DNA from: Arctopsyche grandis
Taxonomy: Eukaryota > Arthropoda > Insecta > Trichoptera > Hydropsychidae
Assembly: GCF_051622035.1 (NCBI RefSeq)
Contig: NC_135355.1
Coordinates: 34,205,986-34,269,985 of the forward strand
Direction: 5' to 3'
Length of the DNA: 64,000 nt
Under the pieces are notes generated by a model that saw nothing but the letters and a program-made list of their open reading frames with translations, did not search any database and was not told the DNA's origin. This document shows, piece after piece, positions 58,901 through 64,000 of the stretch. The stretch's first letter is position 1. The number at the start of each line of letters is the position of its first letter. Made by a program: the position numbers and the translations under genes.

Positions 58901-60134
58901 ATCACCTTTTGCGGAATAATCCGTTTACCGTATATGAGTATTTTTTGACGGTAATTGGATTATTAGTCACAAAGACAATTTTTGCCATTAAAATCGCGAA
59001 TACGCAATATTTAGCACTAAAGTTCTCATTAGTACGATACATAGTTATCGTTAGTATGATGGACTTTTCGGCTGCCAGATGTTCCGTTATAGAAATTTTA
59101 GTGACTTTGTGACCAGTAATCACCGAACCTTTTTATACATCGTTTTTACAATTTGGTAAGAAAATATCACTCATCAGAAATTAAAAATTATCTTGAATGG
59201 TCAAAAAAATGAGCAGAGAAACATATTTATTTTAATACATATGTTTGTCAATAATATTATCAGTACATATTTCAAGCAGTGACGTACCTAGAAAAATTGG
59301 GCCAACATACAAACGTAGGAAAAAAGCCCCCTTTAGTATTTTTGTTATTCAAATTAAATTGGTAATTAACTCGCATAATTTAAATGTTGTTTTCAAAGTC
59401 GCAAATTATGCAATTACATATTTCAAAGACATTTTATTTTAACATCGTTTCTATAGATAATTGCAGACGATAATTATTACTGTACCATAGCGGAAAACTA
59501 TTGAATGTCGTGAGGAGTACAAAATGAGTGAAAATTCGACACGCAATGTGTTGCGTATCAAATTTGGATTATAAAATTTTAAATATTGTTTCATATGAAT
59601 AATTTTAAGATGAATTTCAAGATTTTTATTTGAAAAATGTCTATTATTGTTATTTGAAAACCTTTTGGGCACCTAAATCTAAAAGGCAAGCATGCACCGC
59701 ATACCCGTGCGGCATAGTAGTTACGAGCCTGATTTAAAGTTGCACAAAAATGACTACAAACAATTTTAGAAACGTATAAATCGAAATGTACTTGAAATAA
59801 CGGTTGTTTACCATTCTAAACTAAATATGTTACCAAAGTAAAATCGCAGTAAGATAAAAACAAAGCAAAAAAAATCAGATAAACATTGAAATACTGTGTG
59901 TTATTATAGTTAGGGAGACAGTTATCGGCGTATTACACAACTTGATAAGTTGCACCAGATTATAGCCGGAACCGAGTAAACGTATCGAACGAAATAGAAA
60001 AAAATGCGCCAAACGGCAAACGGTCACTGAGGGGTTAAGCCGTTCAGGTGTTCGGAGAAATTTTGCAGATCTGGAATAATATATCGAAATTCGAAGAAAC
60101 GCGTGGCGAATTTGAATCGGCTTACCTTCGACAT
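34925..60134 (-). CDS. Choline/ethanolamine kinase
   Basis: Cytosolic enzyme that phosphorylates choline (and perhaps ethanolamine) with ATP, the first step of the Kennedy pathway to phosphatidylcholine. Nine exons, from 60134 downward, give 526 codons plus stop: a short N-terminus, the ATP-lobe 'SGGLSNFLYYVALP', 'VLVRIYGQ', 'LGPRLHGVFSGGRIEEFIP', then Brenner's phosphotransferase motif HND (262-264) with GNIL, the DYE motif in 'LVLIDYEYCSYN' (385-392), 'GFDLANHFIEW', and the C-terminal 'SHMFWSLWGIVNA...FGYW' and 'EYALSRIEWYYRLKQ'. All catalytic motifs are intact. Two insertions are unusual: about 45-55 residues in exon 3 and about 105 acidic/Ser-rich residues between GNILL and the DYE motif in exon 7. 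The 'SGGRIEEFIP' and 'FFW/MFW' signatures favour choline kinase over the ethanolamine-specific branch; substrate preference is inferred. Confidence 0.93.
35083..35609. mobile_element. 527-bp MITE with 9-bp target duplication in the last kinase intron
   Basis: The ends GTTTGTGGCTATTTGCAGG and GTACCTGCAAATAGCCACAACC (reverse complement) are flanked by TAACTAAAT at 35074-35082 and 35610-35618. The sub-terminal parts hold 2-3 direct copies of a ~33-bp unit (ctatttgcaggtacttt-like), and the longer arms extend to 'ggcgcaaagccttctgcgc'. A 9-bp duplication points to a Mutator-like family, but 8-10 bp duplications also occur in other superfamilies. It stops only 40 bp from the donor of exon 8. Confidence 0.75.
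35824..38226. other. Kinase intron 7
   Basis: AT-rich intron of about 2.4 kb. Short ATATAT runs occur near 35950 and 36340, and a (TATG)n at 36600. No gene, RNA or recognisable element was seen. Confidence 0.4.
38919..40277. mobile_element. Array of four LTR copies, joined by ATAT
   Basis: The array starts TGTAACGTGG and ends ACACAACA, flanked by ATAT at 38915-38918 and 40278-40281. Unit A (38919 to about 39219) lacks its 3' end and unit B (about 39220-39543) lacks its 5' end. Unit C is 39548-39913 and unit D 39918-40277. The full junctions B/C and C/D each consist of exactly one ATAT. TG...CA-type ends, a 360-370 bp length and a 4-bp duplication identify LTRs of a Gypsy- or Pao-like element. 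No internal coding region lies between them. The array sits in kinase intron 6. Confidence 0.85.
40340..40640 (+). mobile_element. MITE related to 7533-7760
   Basis: It shares 'gtggaaatattcacg', 'ggcgagtgcacccgtac', 'cttgtccaaaaca' (with variation), 'atgaacgtgcc' and 'ccgtgcagtgctggata' in the same order, but with about 100 extra bases in the middle (40410-40510). It lies just upstream of kinase exon 6 in intron 6/7 space (ending about 15 bp from the exon edge at 40655, inside the intron). Confidence 0.5.
41861..42646 (+). mobile_element. SINE split by a 356-bp TIR element
   Basis: The tRNA-like head (B-box GGTTCGATGCC at about 41911) and core run to 42030. The rest of the same SINE resumes at 42390 ('cctccatcaaattggcaaaaa', 'aatccatagatgt', 'gctgcatc', 'ggccttcctggtgtatat') and ends against the LTR at 42647. 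Removing 42031-42386 and one gtt restores the order seen in 13820-14241. Confidence 0.8.
42031..42386. mobile_element. TIR element nested in the SINE
   Basis: The left end is CAGAGAAATGTAATACTAAT. The right end, inverted, is CAGAGAGATGTAATAAGAAT. It is flanked by gtt at 42028-42030 and 42387-42389. The interrupted SINE gives the empty-site sequence, which makes the 3-bp duplication credible. It is 356 bp and non-coding. The superfamily is unresolved. Confidence 0.7.
42647..43039. mobile_element. Solo LTR, 393 bp, with ATAT duplication
   Basis: It begins TGTTACGTACGCC and ends CCCTACGCAACA, flanked by ATAT at 42643-42646 and 43040-43043. The last 80 bases ('aataaatgctgtgaaacgac', 'cacccacccctacgcaaca') are shared with the LTRs at 38919-40277 and 52850-53220. 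The first part differs, so it is a sister family. AATAAA at about 42982 would be its own poly(A) signal. Confidence 0.85.
44618..44743. mobile_element. MITE of the 'gttaaaggtttgccgaacc' family
   Basis: Very close to the copy at 19750-19873, including 'ggacccagagc', 'gctgttcattgttcacatgt' and 'acggcgcgcttccggtcct'. This suggests recent shared activity of the family. Confidence 0.65.
45265..45372. mobile_element. Shorter MITE copy of the same family
   Basis: Blocks 'aggtcgga', 'attgttcggcaaacctttga', 'caatgcattta' and 'gaacaatacacggc' match the copies at 60878 and 63848. Part of the central dyad is missing. Confidence 0.55.
45751..46022 (+). mobile_element. LINE 3' end with A-rich tail
   Basis: Near-identical inverted copy of 5483-5745. 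It ends in repeated AAATAAAA units at 45984-46020, as expected for a LINE tail. The shared frame is short and is not recognisable as a known protein domain. Confidence 0.6.
46740..47190. repeat. Dispersed repeat with 'ctggagtatttt' and 'taccgccatcta' blocks
   Basis: Parts recur inverted at 54245-54460 ('atatcgtgtaagacgcg', 'caatataagtaaatggatc') and directly or inverted at 49290-49470, 55675-55870 and 56700-57180 ('ccctggagt', 'atcgataacg', 'tatttgaagaaat'). It looks like a mid-size DNA transposon family with several degraded copies in kinase intron 1. The 115-codon minus-strand frame in it is not conserved among copies. Confidence 0.45.
49095..49480. repeat. Degraded copy of the same repeat family
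   Basis: Contains two versions of 'ggcgcagacacagaatcgtac...ggcaaggca' and 'actccagctgtgaat' (about 49100-49170 and 49240-49310). A block follows that is shared with 56740-56900 ('cgacaagtttatcct', 'aatcaccgttatcgatcac'). Confidence 0.45.
50181..51420. repeat. Tandem repeat of seven ~163-192-bp units with internal hairpins
   Basis: Unit starts (ttattataagac) are at 50181, 50373, 50544, 50736, 50908, 51071 and 51245. Lengths are 192, 171, 192, 172, 163 and 174. Type A (192 bp) has 'gcatttaaggcggcgtcgga' and type B has 'caaataatccagatta'. The order is A-B-A-B-B-B and then a hybrid. Each unit carries a dyad between 'gagtcgtattc.gagtcg' and 'ccgactacgactc'. The GGAGTCG-type core also appears at 16866 and 51855. 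Confidence 0.9.
52850..53220. mobile_element. Solo LTR, 371 bp, with GTAT duplication
   Basis: TGTAACGTGGG at the start and CCCTACGCAATA at the end, flanked by GTAT at 52846-52849 and 53221-53224. It is the same family as the array at 38919-40277 and is complete. It gives an independent reference length for the LTR. Confidence 0.85.
53490..53640 (-). repeat. Dispersed 'acccggcttcgct' family fragment
   Basis: The inverted 'taatatataatttcgaaaga' and 'aaatgaatat' blocks place this as a truncated minus-strand copy of the repeat at 2361, 6305 and 16928. Confidence 0.45.
54095..54172 (+). mobile_element. tRNA-like SINE head
   Basis: An A-box-like 'actggtagagct' and a B-box GGTTCAAATCC are about 35 bases apart, followed by 'cctgctggcgacatc'. 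The 3' side lacks an acceptor-stem complement, so it is a tRNA-derived SINE head and not a tRNA gene. It does not closely match the other SINE family in the window. Confidence 0.4.
55927..56659 (-). mobile_element. hAT element remnant with 8-bp target duplication
   Basis: TAGGGTTACCATA and TATGGCAACCCTA form the inverted ends, flanked by ATCTACTG at 55919-55926 and 56660-56667. At 733 bp it is internally deleted but retains the 3' part of a transposase gene on the minus strand. It is related by its ends to the elements at 8513, 15048 and 15490. Confidence 0.85.
56133..56486 (-). pseudogene. hAT transposase C-terminal (dimerisation) fragment
   Basis: A 117-codon minus-strand frame contains 'HVERVFSLINTQWTDERNKF' around residues 47-66. 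This matches the hAT C-terminal dimerisation motif (ERVFS, a spacer, then RNxL/F), followed by a helical segment and a lysine-rich tail. The DNA-binding and catalytic parts are absent, so it cannot encode an active transposase. Confidence 0.8.
56700..57180. repeat. Degraded repeats of the 46740/49095 family
   Basis: An inverted pair: 'tttctacaaatatgagaatcaccg' (about 56800) against 'cggtgattctcatatttgaagaaa' (about 57103). 'aatcacatactagagtgttt' near 57040 mirrors the 'ctgggggtgagtttt' side. It is probably a palindromic element with a partly lost arm. Confidence 0.4.
58725..59135. mobile_element. Foldback MITE ('cggaacatttggcaccc' family)
   Basis: The left arm ('gggttcagtgattattcc', 'gcgcaagtcactaaaatct', 'cacggaacatttggcac') is answered by the inverted block at 58858-58920 and again by a terminal copy ending 'taatcaccgaacc' near 59130. 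It appears to be a composite of one full and one partial copy. Confidence 0.6.
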
Positions 60135-60371
60135 GATGGAAGATGGATTTGAACCGCTTGTCAAGCGAAATGTCAACCGTTTATGAAATCGCTCGTGTGG
60201 TGATGACGGGTGACGGGTGCGAACAGACGATCCGGCAAATCGACACAACGACGCAACGACTGCAGACACGACCGACACGACCGACACGCTCGCCGCATCG
60301 ACGGATACTGAATGCCAAAACGTATAGTCGTACCAAAAATACTTTCGGCCGTTTTTCTTTCGGTTTTGCAA
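60126..60371 (-). promoter_or_regulatory. Probable first exon and 5' region of the kinase
   Basis: On the minus strand ATGTCGAAG (60134-60126) is followed by a strong donor GTAAG. The 200 bases before it are CpG-rich and non-repetitive (about 60140-60345, with repeated 'cgaccgacacg'). The frame is open upstream to 60371, so a longer N-terminus is possible, but the composition looks like a 5' untranslated leader. Distance to exon 2 is about 18.4 kb. Confidence 0.5.
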
Positions 60372-60697
60372 TTTATTTTATCGACTTTGTTGTGATCTAC
60401 GTATGCTATTCGCTGTTGATAAATCTTGGCGATTTCAATTCGCGAAATATAGATCTTCTATGCAATCGCACGTCACATTCCTTATTGTTAGTTTGCCACT
60501 TCTCTTTTTTCTTTTGGTATTTGCATACGAATGCCACGATACTTTGATCTTTTCTTTAAATGTAAATAAGTGGCGTCTACTTGCGCATTAGTCACGCATA
60601 TATTTTATCTTTGTATTCATCTTTTTTGTCATTTCACTCAAATAACCGACAGGAATAATTTTACTTTATTGTTCAATAATATTAAGGTAAACGGACT

Positions 60698-61081
60698 ACT
60701 AGTCATATGTGAACCAGTCACAGGACAACTGGTCGCTCTAGATCGGTCACACGTGATCACCCGTCACACTAAAACTGGTCACACCCTAAAATCGGTCACG
60801 AGAAAACTGATTGACCGATTTTAGGGTGTGACCAGTTTTAGGGTGTAACCAGTTTTCGTGTGACGGGAGATCACTAGAGGTCGGAATCTGAAGGGGCCGG
60901 AAACGCGCCGCCTATTGTTCCATTGTTGTAAATCCTTTGTAAAAAAGGTTCGGCAAACCTTTAACAATGCATTTACAATATTTGAACAATAAACAGCCCC
61001 TTCAGATTCCGGTCTCTAGTGATCACGTGTGACCGATCTAGAGCGACCAGTTGTCCTATGACTGGGTCACATTTGACTAGT
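60698..61081. mobile_element. Palindromic MITE with second MITE inserted
   Basis: Left arm 60698-60760 and right arm 61018-61081 are inverted copies of about 63 bp (ends actagtcatatgtgaacc and its near complement), with few mismatches. The middle holds further inverted blocks ('caccctaaaatcggtca' and its complement). The 138-bp element at 60878-61015 is inserted in it. Confidence 0.8.
60878..61015. mobile_element. 138-bp MITE with CTAG duplication
   Basis: The ends AGGTCGGAATCTGAAGGGG and the reverse complement of AGACCGGAATCTGAAGGGG are flanked by CTAG at 60874-60877 and 61016-61019. It is the best-preserved copy of the 'gttaaaggtttgccgaacc' family, because its outer host gives the boundaries. 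The central dyad is 'aaaggttcggcaaaccttta'. Confidence 0.8.
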
Positions 61082-61590
61082 AATCACTGAACCAATATTA
61101 AGGTGATTAAAATGAAGAAACCGACGAAACATCGAAAATCATATATCATTAATGAGTTTTCCATTTCCATATCCGATGGAACCAAGGTGTTTGTCAATTT
61201 TAAATTACAAAAATTAAAAACAGAAAAACAAAAATCAAAATAAAATATATAACTAAAACTTAAAATGGAGGCAAAAAATAAAAATTAAGAATCAAAAAAC
61301 CCATTTAATTTTAGAAAATCATTAAATATTTTTAAAGAGGTTTAGGTTACGAGTAGTTACTAATTCATTAGGTAGACTATTTCCAATTTTAACCACTCTT
61401 TTTGAAAATAAGGATTCTCTGATTATTTTGTAATACATATATTATATTTTTGGAGTCTGAGAGTATGTCTTTCAGATAAGTGTTTATATTAAACAAACAA
61501 TTTGAATTCGATTCTTAATTTCTAAAACATTCATAGCTGTTAAAAAAAACCAACATAGAAACAGTATATTAATACATACATACATAGTAT

Positions 61591-62669
61591 TATGGAGGAT
61601 GAACGAATGAGACGACTGGCATGTTAATGCACGTGTTTATTATATGACAGCTGAAGACAGAGTGAGTAGCGGCTCTCCGAACCCAGCCGGGTTGGTCCCC
61701 ACTCGCAGGAAGGCAACCAAACTCGACCATGTCGTATAAGCGAGCCGCCACATCACTCCCCCCCCCCAGCATCAGCGATACCAAAATTACAAAGAAACAA
61801 ATTTTACAAAAGAAAATAATTATTAAGTGGGGAGAAAAAAAAATGTTGACGTGGGTCATCCGCTGTATAGGTGTACCGCCCTGAATGGTCGGTACATTCG
61901 AGGGCGGTGACGTCGCGAGCAGGACGGTGGGTGGTCCGATGGTCGCGCCGATGCGATGCGATGCTGCGGCGGCGCCGCTCTTCCGAGGCTGATGTCGGTT
62001 GGTGGGGCGGCGGGGGCGGCAGGGGCATCGATGTGGTTGATGATACTCCGAGCTGGACTGTGAGTCGTTGTGGCTCGTGGAGGTGTTGTAGCGCTACCGC
62101 CCGTCTCGGCGTGACGACGCTCGTGGGGACGGACGGGGCCTTGATGATGATGATGATGATGGTGCTGAGGTGGTGTGTGATGAATCTTGTGGTGCTGGAT
62201 GACCGTTCTATGTGTACTGGATCGCGCATGACTCCACATCCAGCTGTCAAGATCGTCGTCTCATTCGCTCCCCCATTTTTTAAAGCACCTGTCATCGACG
62301 TTGGCTGGACTCCAATCGGTAGGTAGGTAGGTAGGTAGGTAGGTAGCCGTGTCTGCTCGTTTATTGTCACCCGCGGGCCGCGACGCGTGTTGTGTTGATG
62401 GCGATGGGGGCGCGGCGGGTAGCTTCCCCGCCTGGCTCGGCGAGGCAGGGATGAGCGGCATGTTGAAATTGATCGAGGCTGCGTGGCTCGATGTCGGGGG
62501 TCACCAGTATGGAGGATGAACGAATGAGACGACTGGCATGTTAATGCACGTGTTTATTATATGACAGCTGAAGACAGAGTGGGTAGCGGCTCTCCGAACC
62601 CAGCCGGGTTGGTCCCCACTCGCAGGAAGGCAACCAAACTCGACCATGTCGTATAAGCGAGCCGCCACA
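61591..62669 (-). mobile_element. Young TRIM-type (miniature) LTR retrotransposon
   Basis: Direct repeats 61591-61752 and 62508-62669 (162 bp each) differ at apparently one base. They are flanked by GTAT at 61587-61590 and 62670-62673. In the minus orientation the LTR runs TGTGGCGGC...CCTCCATA. Directly after the 5' LTR comes CTGGTGACCCCCGAC, which looks like a tRNA primer-binding site (TGG start). Directly before the 3' LTR lies a purine tract, GGGGGGGGGGAGTGA. The 755-bp interior is GC-rich, has no polymerase or protease, and holds a short minus-strand frame from 62461 (MPLIPASPSQAGKLP...) that could be a gag start. It is non-autonomous. Confidence 0.85.
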
Positions 62670-62684
62670 GTATATTCATACGGT

Positions 62685-63400
62685 TCAGTGGGTAGTGTTC
62701 ACAAAGCGCTCGCCCAAAAGTCACTAAAATCTTTATAACGGAACATCTGGCAGCCGAAAAGTCTATCATACTAACGAGAACTCGAGTGCTAAATATTTCG
62801 TATTCGAGATTTTCATTGCAAAAATTGCCTTTAGACGGTTGCAATGTGCGTAATAATCCAATTACCATTCATACATACCGTATGAAACATTAAATTTTAA
62901 TAATTTGAACATCAAATTGTGAAGTGAAGTTGCATATTCACAAAGGCTCGGTGATTATTCGGTGAAAATCTCGATAACGGAACATCTGGCACCCGAAAAT
63001 TCCATCCATCGAGATATATTGACGAAAAATATCATACTAACGTGACTTCGAGTACCAGATATTTCATATTCGCAATTTTCGTATGCACGATCGCAATTTG
63101 CAAAATAATCCGTTTACCGTTGATTAAAAATATCTGGTGGTTGTGCTGCATGGTTCGGTGATTATTTCACACAAATCGATCACGCACACGTCACTAAAAT
63201 CTAGATTACGGAACATCTGGCACCTGAAAACTCCATCCATCGGGAGCTACACTCACAAACAATCATACTAACGAGAGCTCGAACGTGAGATATTCGGTAT
63301 TCGCGATTTTCCGGGTTCCGTAACCGAGGTTCCGTGATTAAGGATTTAGTAACGTGCGCGAGATCGCTTTTTGCGAAATCACCGAACCGGTATTGCTACG
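62685..63400. mobile_element. Cluster of three foldback MITE copies
   Basis: Three neighbouring copies at about 62685-62875, 62940-63120 and 63150-63390 each show 'cggaacatctggca', 'actaacg.ga.ctcga' and 'gcgattttc' or 'gagattttc' blocks with 'ggctcggtgattatt'-type ends. They are not identical, so they are not a recent tandem duplication. They belong to the family at 13372 and 58725. Confidence 0.55.
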
Positions 63401-63484
63401 TAATGAGTAATGACACAACAATCGGTCAATGTTTCGAGTCCAATTCTAACAACCCACAAATATTTTAACGTCGTATCTTCAAAA

Positions 63485-63781
63485 GGGGTCTACCTCACGG
63501 GACCGAAAGTGAAACGCCCGAAAACGCAAATATCGGAAGGCAAAGATCGAAAATCGAAAGATAAAAAAAGGGTCTCTCCCCCCGTCGTACATACTCACAT
63601 AATTTGTATGTATGACAAAAAGAGAGATAATTTCACCGCATTCCACTCATATATATTATATATACATGGTAATGCACCCTTTTTTTTTGATCTTTCGACT
63701 TAAGATCTATCGATTTTCGATCTTTGCCTTCCGATATTTGCGTTTTCGGACGTTTCACTTTCGGTCCCGTGAAGGAGACCG
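63485..63781. mobile_element. Foldback element with 8-bp flanking repeat
   Basis: The left arm starts GGGGTCTACCTCACGGGACC. The right end, inverted, is CGGTCTCCTTCACGGGACC. The arms extend about 75 bp. The flanks CTTCAAAA (63477-63484) and CTTCGAAA (63782-63789) match at 7 of 8 positions. It is non-coding; the two open frames over it mirror each other. Confidence 0.65.
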
Positions 63782-63847
63782 CTTCGAAAGAGATTATCTT
63801 AAAATTTTGCATAAAGCATACGAACGATACAATGTAATGTGTAGAGG

Positions 63848-63945
63848 TAGGATAGTCACAGTGCTATCCATTGTTCGGCAAACCTTTAACAATGCATTTA
63901 CAACCTTTGAACAATACACGGCCCCCTCAGGCTCCAGTGACTAGT
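63848..63945. mobile_element. MITE of the 'gttaaaggtttgccgaacc' family
   Basis: Contains 'aggtaggatagtcac', 'cattgttcggcaaaccttta', 'caatgcatttacaa' and 'gaacaatacacggcccc', like 45265 and 60878. The sequence after it is unremarkable to the end of the window. Confidence 0.55.
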
Positions 63946-64000
63946 AATGTGTACTTTGAACGAAATAGTTTTATGTAATATAAAGATGGACGACTTTTTT

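Larger units (their letters stand above)
41759..60125. other. Kinase intron 1, repeat-filled
   Basis: No exon is recognised between the start exon candidate and exon 2. The stretch contains the SINE, MITE, LTR, LINE, hAT and tandem-repeat features listed separately. Stretches with nothing I can name include 43050-43980, 47200-48550, 51430-52400, 53650-54050 and 59150-60000. The 342-base plus-strand frame at 47584-47925 has no recognisable motif and no splice context. Confidence 0.55.
34925..60134 (-). other. Exon map of the choline/ethanolamine kinase
   Basis: Coding exons in transcription order: 60134-60126 (probable), 41758-41637, 41559-41349, 41268-41116, 41040-40864, 40784-40655, 38720-38227, 35823-35650, 35035-34925. 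Phases agree at each junction. The donor of the fifth exon is uncertain by one codon: gtggtc after 40864 or gtcaat after 40861. The first coding exon contributes only Met-Ser-Lys, with donor AAG/GTAAG, and fits phase 0 of the next exon. Intron 1 would be about 18.4 kb, and introns 6 and 7 are enlarged by repeats. Confidence 0.8.

Noticed and set aside
61804..62370. Long frames (127-188 codons) within the TRIM interior
   Set aside because: Several frames on both strands are open because of GC-rich, low-complexity DNA (GAT and GGTA repeats). None shows protease, polymerase or integrase motifs.

Overview
The window is nuclear DNA from an insect-like arthropod. It is AT-rich, its genes are split by short spliced introns, and it is crowded with SINEs, LINE tails, solo LTRs and many families of small inverted-repeat DNA transposons (MITEs). 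Nothing bacterial is present (no operons, Shine-Dalgarno sites or CRISPR arrays). I cannot name the insect order from the sequence.

Two protein-coding genes, facing each other tail to tail, account for nearly everything. (1) On the + strand is a full-size ABCB/P-glycoprotein (multidrug-resistance type) transporter. Its main body is 25 exons at 22582-30092 that join in one open frame of 1336 codons plus a stop. A second 5' exon at 3633-3723 splices in frame onto the same exon 2, so the gene reaches at least to 3633, probably through alternative promoters. (2) On the - strand is a choline/ethanolamine kinase. Eight well-supported exons lie at 34925-41758, and a likely 3-codon start exon lies at 60126-60134. 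The two stop codons are about 4.8 kb apart; the spacer holds a long (AT)n run, poly(A) signals and a decayed jockey-type reverse transcriptase fragment.

Layout: 1-3632 is sequence upstream of the first transporter exon seen. 3724-22973 is a long 5' intron of the transporter, packed with repeats: SINEs, hAT and TTAA-flanked elements, and an eight-unit satellite that grew from the end of a TTAA element. 22582-30092 is the transporter body. 30093-34924 is the intergenic spacer. 34925-41758 is the kinase body, interrupted by an array of solo LTRs and by a 527-bp MITE. 41759-60125 is the roughly 18.4-kb kinase intron 1, with nested SINE/MITE/LTR insertions, a 1.2-kb tandem repeat and a hAT remnant that keeps the C-terminus of its transposase. 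60126-64000 is the kinase 5' end and upstream region, with a very young miniature LTR retrotransposon (TRIM) and clusters of foldback MITEs.

The two genes have no evident functional link: one exports hydrophobic compounds at the membrane, the other starts the Kennedy pathway of phospholipid synthesis. I did not find a wholly new gene system. The most unusual items are the birth of a satellite with a dimeric higher-order structure from a TTAA transposon end, the solo-LTR array whose units are separated by the same 4-bp target site, the alternative transporter 5' exons, and two low-complexity insertions inside the kinase catalytic domain.
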